From positions 124,001-188,000 of the forward strand of contig JBAOHX010000005.1 in assembly GCA_037044955.1 (NCBI GenBank): a DNA stretch of 64,000 nucleotides. Reading direction: 5' to 3'. The notes under the pieces were generated by a model that saw nothing but the letters and a program-made list of their open reading frames with translations, was not told the origin of the DNA and did no database searches. This DNA comes from JAJXWB01 sp037044955. GTDB taxonomy: Bacteria > Pseudomonadota > Alphaproteobacteria > Rhizobiales > Beijerinckiaceae. The translations under genes and the position numbers were made by a program. Below are positions 38,591 to 47,444 of the stretch, piece after piece (the stretch's first letter is position 1; each line of letters begins with the position of its first letter).

Positions 38591-38697
38591 GGCCGGGAGG
38601 TTGGCGGTGGACGCACCACTCGCCAACCGGGTCAGGTCCGGAAGGAAGCAGCCCTAACGAGACCGGGCGGGTCTCTGTCCAGCCTCCTACTTCGGCC
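38591..38697 (+). ncRNA. ffs: Signal recognition particle 4.5S RNA
   Basis: The universally conserved SRP apical sequence GTCAGGTCCGGAAGGAAGCA occurs at 38631-38650, followed by GCCCTAACGA. The ends pair: GGAGGTTGG (38597-38605) with CCAGCCTCC (38679-38687), and GGCCG (38591-38595) with CGGCC (38693-38697). This is the small bacterial form of about 100 nt, which with Ffh targets nascent membrane proteins to FtsY. Its position just before dnaX is the usual one in alphaproteobacteria. Exact ends are uncertain by a few bases. Confidence 0.93.
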
Positions 38698-38762
38698 TCT
38701 TTGCGCGCCTTCGCGCAAAAAGCCGGTCCTCGCCGAGCAGGCTCCAACAAGCAGACGCGCGC

Positions 38763-40655
38763 ATGACGGACGACAGCCCGCAGGACGATCAAGCCGCGGG
38801 CGGCGGGCTCTTCGGCGAACTCGAGCCCGCTCCGCAGGCGCTCATGCCCGCCCCGCAGGGACCGGGCGCGTCCCCCTCGGCCTATCGCGTGCTCGCGCGC
38901 AAATACCGGCCGAAGAGCTTCGAGGAGCTGATCGGGCAGGACCTGATGGTCCGCATCCTCACCAACGCCTTCGAACTCGGCCGCGTGCACCAGGCCTACA
39001 TGCTCACCGGCGTGCGCGGCGTCGGCAAGACGACGACAGCGCGCATTCTCGCGCGCGCGCTCAACTATCAATTGCCGGCGGCGGACGGCCGGCCGGCCAT
39101 CGACAAGCCGACCGTGCACATGCCGGAACTCGGCGTGCACTGCCAGGCGATCATCGACAGTCGCCATGTCGACGTGATCGAGATGGACGCGGCCTCGCAT
39201 ACCGGCGTCGACGACGTGCGCGAGATCATCGAGGGCGCGAAATACAAGCCGGCGGTGGCGCGCACCAAGGTCTACATCATCGACGAAGTGCACATGCTCT
39301 CGAAGTCGGCGTTCAACGCGCTGCTCAAGACGCTGGAAGAGCCGCCGGAGCACGTGAAATTCGTGTTCGCGACGACCGAGATCGAGAAAGTGCCGGTGAC
39401 GGTGCGCTCGCGCTGCCTGCGCTTCGATCTGCGGCGCGTCGAGCCGGCGGCGCTGATGCAGCACCTCCAGCGCATCTGCGCGGCGGAGAAGGTGGAGATC
39501 GAGCCCGACGCGCTGGCGCTGATTTCGCGCGCGGCGGAAGGGTCCGTGCGCGATTCCCTGTCGCTGCTCGATCAGGCCATCGCGCATGGCGGCCCAGGCC
39601 GCACGATTCCCGCAGACGAAGTGCGCGCCATGCTCGGCCTCGCCGACAAGGCGCGCGTGATCGAATTGTTCGACTGCCTGATGCGCGGCGACGTCGCGCG
39701 CGCGATCGCGAATCTGCAGCAGCAATACGACGAAGGCGCCGATCCCGCGCAAGCGCTGGTGGAGGTCGCGGAATTCGTCCACCTCATCACGCGCGCGAAA
39801 ATCGCGCCGGATGCGCCGATGACCGCCGCGCCGCCGGACGAGGCGAAGGCGGCGGCGGGCTATGCCGGCAGGCTCTCGATGGCCGTGCTCAGCCGCGCCT
39901 GGCAAATCCTGATGAAGGGCGTCGCGGAAACGCGCGAGTCCGCGCGGCCGCTGGCCGCCGCCGACATGGTGCTGGTGCGCCTCGCCTTCGCCGCCGACCT
40001 GCCCACGCCCGACGACGCGCTGCGCAAGCTCGGCTTCGGCGGGGCGGACAGCGGCGGCGCATCCGCAGGCGCCGCCCCGGCGCCGCCGAGGCCTGCGCCG
40101 AACATGGCCTCGTCGCGTCCCGCGCTTTCGAGCGACGGCGCCGGCGCGCAGAGCGCGCGCGCCTACGCGCCGCAGCCTTCGCCCGCCCCCGCCAGCGCGC
40201 CGCGCGCGACCTTCGCGAAGTTCGAGGATGTCGTCGCGCGCGCGGCGGCCGAGCGCGACATCCAGCTCAAGCTCATGCTCGAGCGCGACGTGCGGCTCGT
40301 GAAGTTCGAACAGGGCCGGCTCGAATTCTCGCTCGCGCCCGGCGGCTCGACACATCTGCCGCAGGCGCTGATGCGCAGGTTGCAGGACTGGACCGGCGAG
40401 CGCTGGGTGGTGGCGCTGTCGAGCCGCGAGGGCCTGCCGAGCATCGCGGAAGCGCGGGCGGAGGCCGCGCGCGAGCGCGAGCGCGGCGTCGCGGCGGATC
40501 CCCTCGTGCGCGCCGTTCTCGACCGCTTCCCCGGCGCCGAGATCGTGGCGATCCGCGGCGCGGCCGACGCGCCGGAGACGCCCGAGCCGAGCGGACCGGA
40601 CAGCGCCGACGATCTGATCTACGCCGACGACGAAGACGACGGCGACGACGACTGA
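38763..40655 (+). CDS. dnaX: DNA polymerase III subunits gamma and tau
   Basis: DnaX is the ATPase core of the clamp loader. The 630-residue protein has an acidic N-terminal extension of about 38 residues, then RKYRPKSFEELIGQDLMVR, Walker A GVRGVGKTT (83-91), the DEVH-type Walker B in VYIIDEVHMLS and sensor region FATTEIEKVPVTVRSRC. A Pro/Ala-rich linker (about 425-480) leads to a C-terminal tau-like domain and an acidic tail. Where E. coli has a four-Cys zinc knuckle only Cys127 is present. It starts the dnaX-ybaB-recR cluster. Confidence 0.96.
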   Translation: MTDDSPQDDQAAGGGLFGELEPAPQALMPAPQGPGASPSAYRVLARKYRPKSFEELIGQDLMVRILTNAFELGRVHQAYMLTGVRGVGKTTTARILARALNYQLPAADGRPAIDKPTVHMPELGVHCQAIIDSRHVDVIEMDAASHTGVDDVREIIEGAKYKPAVARTKVYIIDEVHMLSKSAFNALLKTLEEPPEHVKFVFATTEIEKVPVTVRSRCLRFDLRRVEPAALMQHLQRICAAEKVEIEPDALALISRAAEGSVRDSLSLLDQAIAHGGPGRTIPADEVRAMLGLADKARVIELFDCLMRGDVARAIANLQQQYDEGADPAQALVEVAEFVHLITRAKIAPDAPMTAAPPDEAKAAAGYAGRLSMAVLSRAWQILMKGVAETRESARPLAAADMVLVRLAFAADLPTPDDALRKLGFGGADSGGASAGAAPAPPRPAPNMASSRPALSSDGAGAQSARAYAPQPSPAPASAPRATFAKFEDVVARAAAERDIQLKLMLERDVRLVKFEQGRLEFSLAPGGSTHLPQALMRRLQDWTGERWVVALSSREGLPSIAEARAEAARERERGVAADPLVRAVLDRFPGAEIVAIRGAADAPETPEPSGPDSADDLIYADDEDDGDDD

Positions 40656-40671
40656 AATTCAGGAGAAAGCG

Positions 40672-40995
40672 ATGAAAGACATCATGGGCCTGATGAAGCA
40701 GGCGCAGGCGATGCAGGCGAAGATGGCCGACCTGCAATCCGAACTCGACAATGTGATCGTGGAAGGCGCGTCGGGCGGCGGCATGGTGAAGGTGACCATG
40801 ACGGCCAAGGGCGCGATCAAGGGCGTGTCGATCGACGCTTCGCTGTTCAAGCCGGACGAGCGCGAGATCGTCGAAGACCTGATCGTCGCCGCGGCCGAGG
40901 ACGCGCGCCGCAAGGGCGAGGAGGCCGCCGCCGAAAAGATGAAGGCGCTGACCGCGGGCCTGCCGCTGCCGCCCGGCATGAAACTGCCGTTCTAG
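40672..40995 (+). CDS. ybaB: YbaB/EbfC-family nucleoid-associated protein
   Basis: The 107-residue protein matches the YbaB/EbfC family: MKQAQAMQAKMADLQSELD, VEGASGGGMVKVTMTAKG and a C-terminal LPLPPGMKLPF. The family forms tweezer-like dimers that bind DNA with little sequence preference. AGGAG lies ahead of the start. It sits 16 bp after dnaX and 12 bp before recR, the standard arrangement in bacteria. Confidence 0.95.
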   Translation: MKDIMGLMKQAQAMQAKMADLQSELDNVIVEGASGGGMVKVTMTAKGAIKGVSIDASLFKPDEREIVEDLIVAAAEDARRKGEEAAAEKMKALTAGLPLPPGMKLPF

Positions 40996-41007
40996 ACACG
41001 CTGACCA

Positions 41008-41613
41008 ATGGCCGAGCGCGTCGCAGGACCGGAGATCGAACGGCTGATCCAGTTGCTCGCGCGGCTGCCGGGGCTCGGGCCCCGCTCGGCGCGGCGCGCG
41101 GCGCTGCACCTCATCCGCAAGCGCGAGGAACTGCTCGCGCCGCTTGCCGACGCCATGCGGGTCGCGCGTGAAAAAATCGTGGTGTGCTCGTCCTGCGGCA
41201 ATGTCGACACCAGCGACCCCTGCACGCTCTGCCGCGATACGCGGCGCGACGCGACGACGCTGGTCGTCGTCGAGACGGTCGCCGATCTCTGGGCGCTCGA
41301 GCGCGCGGGCGCGACGCGCGGCAAATATCATGTGCTCGGCGGCGTGCTCTCGCCGCTCGACGGAATAGGGCCGAAGGACCTCAATCTCGCGCGCCTGACC
41401 GAGCGCGTGCGCGAGGAAGGCGTGAGCGAAGTGATACTTGCCGTCAACGCCACCGTCGACGGCCAGACGACCGCGCATTACATCGTCGATCTGCTGTCGG
41501 GGCTGGACGTGAAGGTCACGCGCCTCGCGCATGGCGTGCCGGTCGGCGGCGAACTCGATTACCTCGACGAGGGCACGCTGGCGGCGGCGCTCAGGCAACG
41601 CACCGCGGTATAG
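41008..41613 (+). CDS. recR: Recombination protein RecR
   Basis: RecR acts with RecF and RecO in loading RecA at gaps. The 201-residue protein has the N-terminal helix-hairpin-helix (LLARLPGLGPRSARRAALHL), the four-Cys zinc finger (Cys60, 63, 72, 75 in VVCSSCGNVDTSDPCTLC), and a Toprim domain (VVVETVADLWALE, with GVLSPLDGIGP). Length and order are normal. Last gene of the dnaX cluster. Confidence 0.97.
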   Translation: MAERVAGPEIERLIQLLARLPGLGPRSARRAALHLIRKREELLAPLADAMRVAREKIVVCSSCGNVDTSDPCTLCRDTRRDATTLVVVETVADLWALERAGATRGKYHVLGGVLSPLDGIGPKDLNLARLTERVREEGVSEVILAVNATVDGQTTAHYIVDLLSGLDVKVTRLAHGVPVGGELDYLDEGTLAAALRQRTAV

Positions 41614-41788
41614 GCCGCCAAGTTCCTGCGACGATCGGGGCAAGACCCTCGGCTCTCCGCTCACGGTCCTCCGGCATTGTCACTGGCTTCGGCGCGCTTC
41701 ACGCGAACCGGATGAATCCCGCACAGCATTTACGCAGACGGGCGCGCACGGCTTGCCATTTCGCCGGCGCAATTGCGTCGAAACATGG

Positions 41789-41813
41789 GGAACGGTCCGA
41801 AACTTCGATCGTT
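41789..41813 (+). promoter_or_regulatory. EcfG-type general stress promoter
   Basis: GGAAC (41789-41793) and CGTT (41810-41813) are separated by exactly 16 bp. GGAAC-N16/17-CGTT is the known promoter consensus of the alphaproteobacterial EcfG sigma factor of the general stress response. It lies 33 bp upstream of the glycosyltransferase ATG at 41847, at a sensible distance for its transcript. The rest of 41614-41846 shows no gene. Confidence 0.65.
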
Positions 41814-41846
41814 CTGTCTGAAGCACGACGCGAGCAGAGGGACGCC

Positions 41847-42926
41847 ATGAAAATCGCGCAGATCGCGCCGCTGATGGAGGCGGTGCCGCCGCGCCTTTAT
41901 GGCGGCACGGAAAGGGTCGTCTCCTGGCTGTGTGAGGAACTTGCCGCGCTCGGCCACGACGTCACGCTTTTCGCCAGCGCGGATTCAATCACCTCGGCCG
42001 AACTCGTCTCCTGCGCGCCCGAAGCGCTCAGGCTCAATCCGAATATCAGGGACTGGGTGCCCTATTACATGGTCATGCTCGACCGTGTGCGGCGCATGGC
42101 GAGCGAATTCGACGTGCTGCACTTTCATATCGACGCGCTGCATTTTCCGCTGTTTCGCGCGCAGGCGGCAAAGACGGTCACGACATTGCACGGACGCCAG
42201 GACATGGCCGAGCTGAAGGCGCTTTATCTCGCGTTTCCCGAAATGCCGCTCGTCTCTATTTCCGCCAATCAGATGACGCCGGTGCGTCATGCGAATTTCG
42301 TCAGGACGATTCACCACGGCCTGCCGGAAACGCTTCATCGACCCAATTACGATCCGCGCGGCGGCTATTTCGCTTTCCTCGGCCGCATCTCGCCGGAGAA
42401 ACGTCCCGACCGCGCCATCGCGATTGCGGAAGCCGCGGGCATTCCCTTGAAGATCGCGGCGAAGGTCGATCGCGCCGACCGCAAGTACTGGCGCGAAACC
42501 ATCGAGCCTCTGCTTCACGGCAAGAACGTGGAATTCGTCGGCGAGATCGACGAGCGTCGCAAGTCCGACTTTCTCGGCAATGCGCTGGCGCTGCTTTTCC
42601 CGGTCGACTGGCCGGAGCCTTTCGGGCTCGTGCTGATCGAAGCCATGGCGTGCGGCACGCCGGCGCTCGCCTTCGCCAACGGCTCCGTTCCGGAAATCGT
42701 GCAGGACGGCGTGTCCGGAAAAGTGGTTTCGTCCATGGAACAGGCGATCGCGGCGATTCCGGACTTGCTGAAGCTCGACAGGCGGCGCGTGCGCAAGACG
42801 TTCGAGCGCAACTTCTCGGCGCGTCGCATGGCCCGCGATTACGAAAGCCTCTATCGCGCGCTCGCCGGCGGGCATGAACTCGCGGAGGGCCAGGCCGCCA
42901 AGCTCGGCGCGACGCTCGCCAACTGA
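41847..42926 (+). CDS. Family 4 glycosyltransferase
   Basis: The 359-residue protein starts at ATG 41847 after AGAGGGA. It is a GT-B fold enzyme of the GT4 group: KIAQIAPLMEAVPPRLYGGTERVVSWL at the N-terminus with the Gly-rich acceptor loop, GYFAFLGRISPEKRPDRAI at the start of the donor domain, and the EX7E motif in PEPFGLVLIEAMACG. It transfers a sugar from a nucleotide donor to an unknown acceptor. The upstream EcfG-type promoter and the downstream glucan-debranching gene suggest a stress-linked carbohydrate role. Confidence 0.9.
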   Translation: MKIAQIAPLMEAVPPRLYGGTERVVSWLCEELAALGHDVTLFASADSITSAELVSCAPEALRLNPNIRDWVPYYMVMLDRVRRMASEFDVLHFHIDALHFPLFRAQAAKTVTTLHGRQDMAELKALYLAFPEMPLVSISANQMTPVRHANFVRTIHHGLPETLHRPNYDPRGGYFAFLGRISPEKRPDRAIAIAEAAGIPLKIAAKVDRADRKYWRETIEPLLHGKNVEFVGEIDERRKSDFLGNALALLFPVDWPEPFGLVLIEAMACGTPALAFANGSVPEIVQDGVSGKVVSSMEQAIAAIPDLLKLDRRRVRKTFERNFSARRMARDYESLYRALAGGHELAEGQAAKLGATLAN

Positions 42927-42979
42927 CGCGCGCGTCTCTCAAAAGCCGACTTTGCAACGGACAGTCGCACGAGCATAGC

Positions 42980-43083
42980 TGGAGCGCGCGATGAAAAAGT
43001 GGAAGCCGGTTTTTCGCAACGCGCGCGCTCCAAACCTTGAAATAGATCAGCTTTCCCGCATTTGAGCGATTCCGCTCAAATGC
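42980..43083. repeat. Two intergenic hairpins upstream of the amylo-glucosidase gene
   Basis: TGGAGCGCGCG (42980-42990) pairs perfectly with CGCGCGCTCCA (43022-43032). A second perfect 10-bp stem, GCATTTGAGC (43058-43067) with GCTCAAATGC (43074-43083), has a six-base loop. The first could end the glycosyltransferase transcript. The second lies 22 bp before the TTG start of the next gene and may affect its translation. The sequences resemble common alphaproteobacterial intergenic repeats. Confidence 0.65.
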
Positions 43084-43105
43084 AGGCTGATCCGGGGAGG
43101 CGCGC

Positions 43106-45310
43106 TTGGCCGTTTCCGACTCCTATCCCTCCGCAGCGAATGTCTCCGAACCCGCTGATACCGCGACGGGGACGCTCGACCAGCAGGCGCCGGCGTCCTC
43201 GACGGGGGAGAACCGCACGCCGCGCACGCTTTACGCGCTCAAGAGCGGCAATCTCTTCATGGTGGCCGATTCGCACGGCGACGTGGTCGGCGACGGCGAC
43301 GGACTGTTTCTCAACGACACCCGAGTCTTGTCGCGCTTCCGGCTGCGGCTGGCGGGGCGCGCGCCCTCGCTCCTGTCCGCGCGCGTCAGCGGCGACAACA
43401 TCGTCTTCGCCAGCCACATGACCAATCGACCGCTGCCGCCGATCGGAGGCACGGCGTTTCCCGAAGGCGTCGTGCACATCGAACGCCAGCGCGTGCTCTG
43501 GCAGGAGCGCCTGTACGAACGCATCGCCATCACCAGCTTTGCTTCCGCACGCATGATCCTGCCGCTCGAGATCGAGCTCGGAGTCGATTTCGTCGACATG
43601 TTCGAAGTGCGCGGCATGAAGCGTCCCAGGCGTGGCCGCCTGCACGAGCCGCGTACAGCGGGAAATTCAATCGTGTTCTCCTACGAGGGTCTCGACGGCG
43701 TCGTCAGGCGCTCCGCCCTGTTCGTGTCGGACCCGATCAAATCCTTCGACGGTCACACGCTTCGATTGCAGGCGACCATCGAGCGCGGCGAGCAAGCGGT
43801 GCTGCATCTGGAAGTGGGGCCGGGAACCGACATTCGTCCGGGCGAAACCCGATGGCGCACGGCCTGCGCCCGCGCGCGCCGTTCGATCCGCAAGACGCTT
43901 CGCGCCGGCGCAAGCATTCGCGCGTCGAACCCGGTGTTCGACGAATGGCTGCACAAGTCGCGCGCGGACCTTGCGCTTCTGCGCACCGATCTCGAAACGG
44001 GACCCTACCCTTACGCCGGCATTCCCTGGTTCTCGACGCCGTTCGGGCGTGACGGCATCATTACCGCGCTACAGGTTCTGTGGCTCGATCCCTCGCTGGC
44101 GCGCGGCGTTCTCGCCTTTCTCGCGCGCAACCAGGCGACGGAGACATCCGCCTTTCGGGATTCGGCGCCCGGCAAGATTCTGCACGAGACACGGCGCGGC
44201 GAGATGGCCAATCTCGGCGAAATTCCATTTGCGAAATATTACGGCGGCGTCGATTCAACGCCGCTGTTCGTCATGCTCGCCGGCGCCTATGCGCGCAGAA
44301 CAGGGGATCTCGCCTTCATCGAGAGCATCTGGACATCGCTGCAAAAGGCGGTCGGCTGGATCGAGTCGGCCGGCGATTCCGATCACGACGGCTTCGTCGA
44401 CTATGCGCGCGCGCTCGGCAGCGGCCTCGCCAACCAGGGCTGGAAGGACAGCAACGATTCCGTCTTCCACGCTGACGGTTCCGACCCTGTCGGGCCGATC
44501 GCGCTGGTGGAGGTGCAGGGCTACGTGTTCGCCGCATTTCTCGAAATGGCCGAGATATCCGAAATGCGCGGCGACATGGACAGCGCAATGGCCTATCGGC
44601 GGCGCGCCGAAAAGATGCGGGCGGCGATCGAACAGCGCTACTGGATGGACAAGCGGCAATTCTACGCGATGGCGCTCGACGGGCGACAGCAGGTTTGCGC
44701 GGTGCGCGGATCGAACGCCGGACACCTGCTCTATGCCGGCGCGCCATCGAAGAAGCGCGCCGGCGCGGTCATCGACGCCCTGCTCGCCGGCGCCTTCATG
44801 AACGGCTGGGGCATACGCACGCTCGCGACCGACGAGGCGCGCTTCAATCCGCTCTCCTACCACAACGGATCGGTGTGGCCGCACGACACGGCGCTGATCG
44901 CCGCCGGCATGGCGCGCTACGGCGAGCGCGACGGCGTGCTGCGTCTTCTGTCCGGCATGTTCGAGGCGGCCGTTCGTTTCGACATGCGGCTGCCCGAACT
45001 GTTCTGCGGCATCGAGCGCAAGGGCGCGGGCGATGCGCCGGTCGCCTATCCCGTGGCCTGCATGCCGCAAGCCTGGGCGGCGGGCGCGGCGTTCATGATG
45101 CTGCAGGCGTGTCTGGGCGTCACGATCGACCATCGACGCGGCGTGCGCGTGCGCCGGCCGAAACTTCCGGCGGGCGTCGATCTGCTGACGATCAACGGGC
45201 TCCACGTCGCCGGGCGAGCCGAGAACCTGACGTTCCAGCGCGTGGGGCCGAAGGTCGCCGTGTTCAGCGAAAGCCATTTCGGCGGGGCGGTTCCGCTGGC
45301 GACCGACTAG
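43106..45310 (+). CDS. Amylo-alpha-1,6-glucosidase (glycogen-debranching type)
   Basis: TTG 43106 is the start, with GGGGAGG five bases upstream. The 734-residue protein has the N-terminal GDE_N_bis domain (about 40-240; SGNLFMVADSHGDVVGDGDG and FLNDTRVLSRFRLRL) and a C-terminal (alpha/alpha)6 barrel of the amylo-alpha-1,6-glucosidase family (about 280-715) with PWFSTPFGRDGIITALQ, NQGWKDSNDSV and YHNGSVWPHDTALIAAGM. It should hydrolyse alpha-1,6 branches or related glucosides in the cytosol. No glg genes are near. It likely works with the upstream glycosyltransferase. Confidence 0.9.
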   Translation: MAVSDSYPSAANVSEPADTATGTLDQQAPASSTGENRTPRTLYALKSGNLFMVADSHGDVVGDGDGLFLNDTRVLSRFRLRLAGRAPSLLSARVSGDNIVFASHMTNRPLPPIGGTAFPEGVVHIERQRVLWQERLYERIAITSFASARMILPLEIELGVDFVDMFEVRGMKRPRRGRLHEPRTAGNSIVFSYEGLDGVVRRSALFVSDPIKSFDGHTLRLQATIERGEQAVLHLEVGPGTDIRPGETRWRTACARARRSIRKTLRAGASIRASNPVFDEWLHKSRADLALLRTDLETGPYPYAGIPWFSTPFGRDGIITALQVLWLDPSLARGVLAFLARNQATETSAFRDSAPGKILHETRRGEMANLGEIPFAKYYGGVDSTPLFVMLAGAYARRTGDLAFIESIWTSLQKAVGWIESAGDSDHDGFVDYARALGSGLANQGWKDSNDSVFHADGSDPVGPIALVEVQGYVFAAFLEMAEISEMRGDMDSAMAYRRRAEKMRAAIEQRYWMDKRQFYAMALDGRQQVCAVRGSNAGHLLYAGAPSKKRAGAVIDALLAGAFMNGWGIRTLATDEARFNPLSYHNGSVWPHDTALIAAGMARYGERDGVLRLLSGMFEAAVRFDMRLPELFCGIERKGAGDAPVAYPVACMPQAWAAGAAFMMLQACLGVTIDHRRGVRVRRPKLPAGVDLLTINGLHVAGRAENLTFQRVGPKVAVFSESHFGGAVPLATD

Positions 45311-45325
45311 CGAGTTTGAGGCCGC

Positions 45326-45496
45326 CTAAGATTTCAATCCAGCCACGACGCCGAGCGCGAAAATCGCCAGCGCCGCGCGACGGAGCGCGCGATGCAGCGG
45401 TCGCGACGCATCGATGTCGAAAGCGGCGAGCGCCAGCACCGGCGCCGCGCACAGGCAGGCGGCGGCCAGCGGGGCGCCGAGGATCAGGCGCAGCAT
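45326..45496 (-). CDS. Possible small membrane peptide
   Basis: From ATG 45496 the frame gives 56 residues with two hydrophobic stretches (LILGAPLAAACLCAAPVLALAA split by FDIDASRPLHRALR, and ALAIFALGVVAGL). The frame extends upstream to a TTG at 45610. No family is recognised and the codon pattern is only moderately convincing. It lies downstream of the glycosyltransferase gene on the same strand. The stretch 45497-45675 otherwise shows nothing. Confidence 0.35.
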   Translation of the reverse strand: MLRLILGAPLAAACLCAAPVLALAAFDIDASRPLHRALRRAALAIFALGVVAGLKS

Positions 45497-45675
45497 CTTG
45501 CGATCTTGCGCCTGTCGAAACTCCCCGGCGCCGTCGGCGCGCCGGGGGCAGCGCGCCCAACGACGGAACGGCCAGTCGAGTTGGGGGTTGAGGGGCCGCT
45601 CACAGGCCAAGGCCTGTCCGCGCCATGCGCCGATACACGCGACGCACGGCGAAGGGGTCGAGGATCGAACATGGA

Positions 45676-47074
45676 TCAGGCCACGCGCCGCGGATGGTCG
45701 CGGCCGGCCGCCATGTCGCGGGCGAGCAGCGCCATCCCGGCGCAGGCGCGCGCCCAGTCGAGCGTCGGGAAGTCCGGCGGCGGCTGCCGGCGCGCCAACG
45801 CCTCGCGCATGAGGGCGGCGAGCGCGTCATCGTCCAGCGCGGGAAAGTAGCGAACCGAATCGCCGGCGATTTCGCGAAAGACGGGAATGTCGCTCGCGAT
45901 CACCGGCAAGCCGTAGTGTCGCGCTTCGATCAGCGGCAGGCCGAATCCTTCGCAGACCGATGGGTAGACGAGCGCCGTCGCGCGCCGGTAGAGCGCGGCG
46001 AGTTCCGCGTCTCCCGCCCGGTCGCGCCAGATCAGCCGCGTGCCGAATTCCGCATGGCTTTCGATGCGGCTGCGCAACCAGTGCGCGCTCCAGCCATAGC
46101 GGCCGACGAGGACGAGTTGGGCGTTCACGCCCTCCGCCCACAGCCGCTCCATCGCGTCGAGCGCGACATTCCAGGCCTTGCGCGGCTCGAGCGTGCCGAC
46201 GCCGAGGAAGAACGGCAGGTCGCCTACCTCAACATCTTCGGCGGGCGCCGTCGCCTTCGTCCTGCGCGCCGAAATCCGCGCCGAGATGGCTCCAGCCGAT
46301 GCGGAAATGCGGCGCGACGGCAATCTGCGCGTCCACGATGTAGCGGCGGACGTCTTCGGCGACGCATGCGGAGATCGCGATGACGCCGTCGACACGCGCG
46401 AGCACCGTGTCCATCGTCGCCTTGAAGTAGCCGCGAAAATGCGGGGCGCAGAGGCCGGGATAGAGGATCGGGATGAGATCGTAGACGAGAAGGATGATAT
46501 AGGCGCCGGCCTTGCGCGCGCGCTCGATCATGTCGAGCGCGGCCGGCATGACCGGCAGATCGGCGAGCAGCAATATGTCGCCCGCCTCGAACGAAACATT
46601 GTCCGGCCACGGCCCTTTGAAGAAGCGGACAATGCGTTTGCCCGCCTGCACGACCGCCGCGCCCTCGCCGCTGATCGCGACGAATTCGGCGAGCTTGCGC
46701 GTCACGCGCTGCACGCCCGTATGCAGGCCGTTGGAATGGGTGCGCGTGGCGTCGACGAGGATGCGCGGCCGCGCGCTCGCCGTCGCCATCGGACCGCTCC
46801 AGGTCGCGCGCTCGTCGAGGCGCGGATGCGCGTCCGCCGTGCCGTCGTGCAGATGGCCAAGGCCCACCAGCCGCGTCGCCGTCCACCAGAACTCCTTGGC
46901 GCGCTGTTCGAGAAAGCCGAAGGCGCGACCGGCCGCCGAGGATGTGACGACCAGAGGCCGCGCGTTCTCCGCCTCGATCCGCACGCCGCCCTGTCCGCGC
47001 AGGAAATTGTCGAGCGCGTCGAGTTCGGATGTCAGGCACGCGATCGTGTGGCGCTGGATGGCGTCGGCCGTCAC
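45676..47074 (-). pseudogene. Glycosyltransferase (GT4 type), one frame break
   Basis: From GTG 47074 the protein has an N-terminal region of about 90 residues without recognised domain, then a GT-B fold: RILVDATRTHSNGLHTGVQRVTRKL, VYDLIPILYPGLCAPHF and VIAISACVAEDVRRYI in the acceptor half; after the break, FFLGVGTLEPRKAWNVAL, LIWRDRAGDAELAALYRRA and the EX7E-type PSVCEGFGLPLIEARHYG in the donor half. One extra base near 46264 separates the halves; corrected length is about 465 residues. The GTG lies one base after the stop of the 72-residue membrane protein, so the two are coupled. Confidence 0.85.
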
Positions 47075-47075
47075 G

Positions 47076-47294
47076 TCAGAGCCCGATCTTCCTGAGGGGC
47101 GTCGCGTCGGTCGAGGCAGGCCTGGGCTGCGCGGCCGCCAGTTCCGCCTGGCGCGCGACGGCGGCGCCATGATCGAGCACGAAGTGCAAGGAGAGAAAGG
47201 CGAAGGCCACGAGCAGGACGCCGGCGGCGCGGCGCAGCGCGCTGATCTGCGCGAGCGCGAGAAGGTTGCCGTCGGGACGGGCGGAAGAAGGCAT
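47076..47294 (-). CDS. Tiny single-pass membrane protein coupled to a glycosyltransferase
   Basis: ATG 47294 starts a 72-residue frame with a soluble N-terminus (MPSSARPDGNLLALAQISAL), a single membrane helix (about 27-45, AGVLLVAFAFLSLHFVLDHG) and a C-terminal periplasmic or cytosolic tail rich in Ala/Gln/Pro. It ends one base before the glycosyltransferase GTG. No family is recognised. Position suggests a membrane anchor or partner of that enzyme. Confidence 0.55.
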   Translation of the reverse strand: MPSSARPDGNLLALAQISALRRAAGVLLVAFAFLSLHFVLDHGAAVARQAELAAAQPRPASTDATPLRKIGL

Positions 47295-47444
47295 GGAACG
47301 GCTCCGGGGCGCGAATGTTTGACGTGTGACTGTTTCCCACATACGATCCATATAAGTGGGAAATTTACCCACGTCAATACGAGATAGCGGAATTCGGCCT
47401 TGAAAAATATAGCCGTGGGATTGCAGCCCACGCCGACTTGCCCT

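Noticed and set aside
38699..38722. Terminator after the 4.5S RNA (TTGCGCG-CCTT-CGCGCAA)
   Set aside because: The stem is good but is followed by A residues, not T, on the transcribed sense strand, so it was not listed as a terminator.
45599..45830. 76-codon minus-strand frame over the end of the second glycosyltransferase
   Set aside because: It overlaps the donor domain coding sequence in another frame and is Arg-rich; treated as a shadow.
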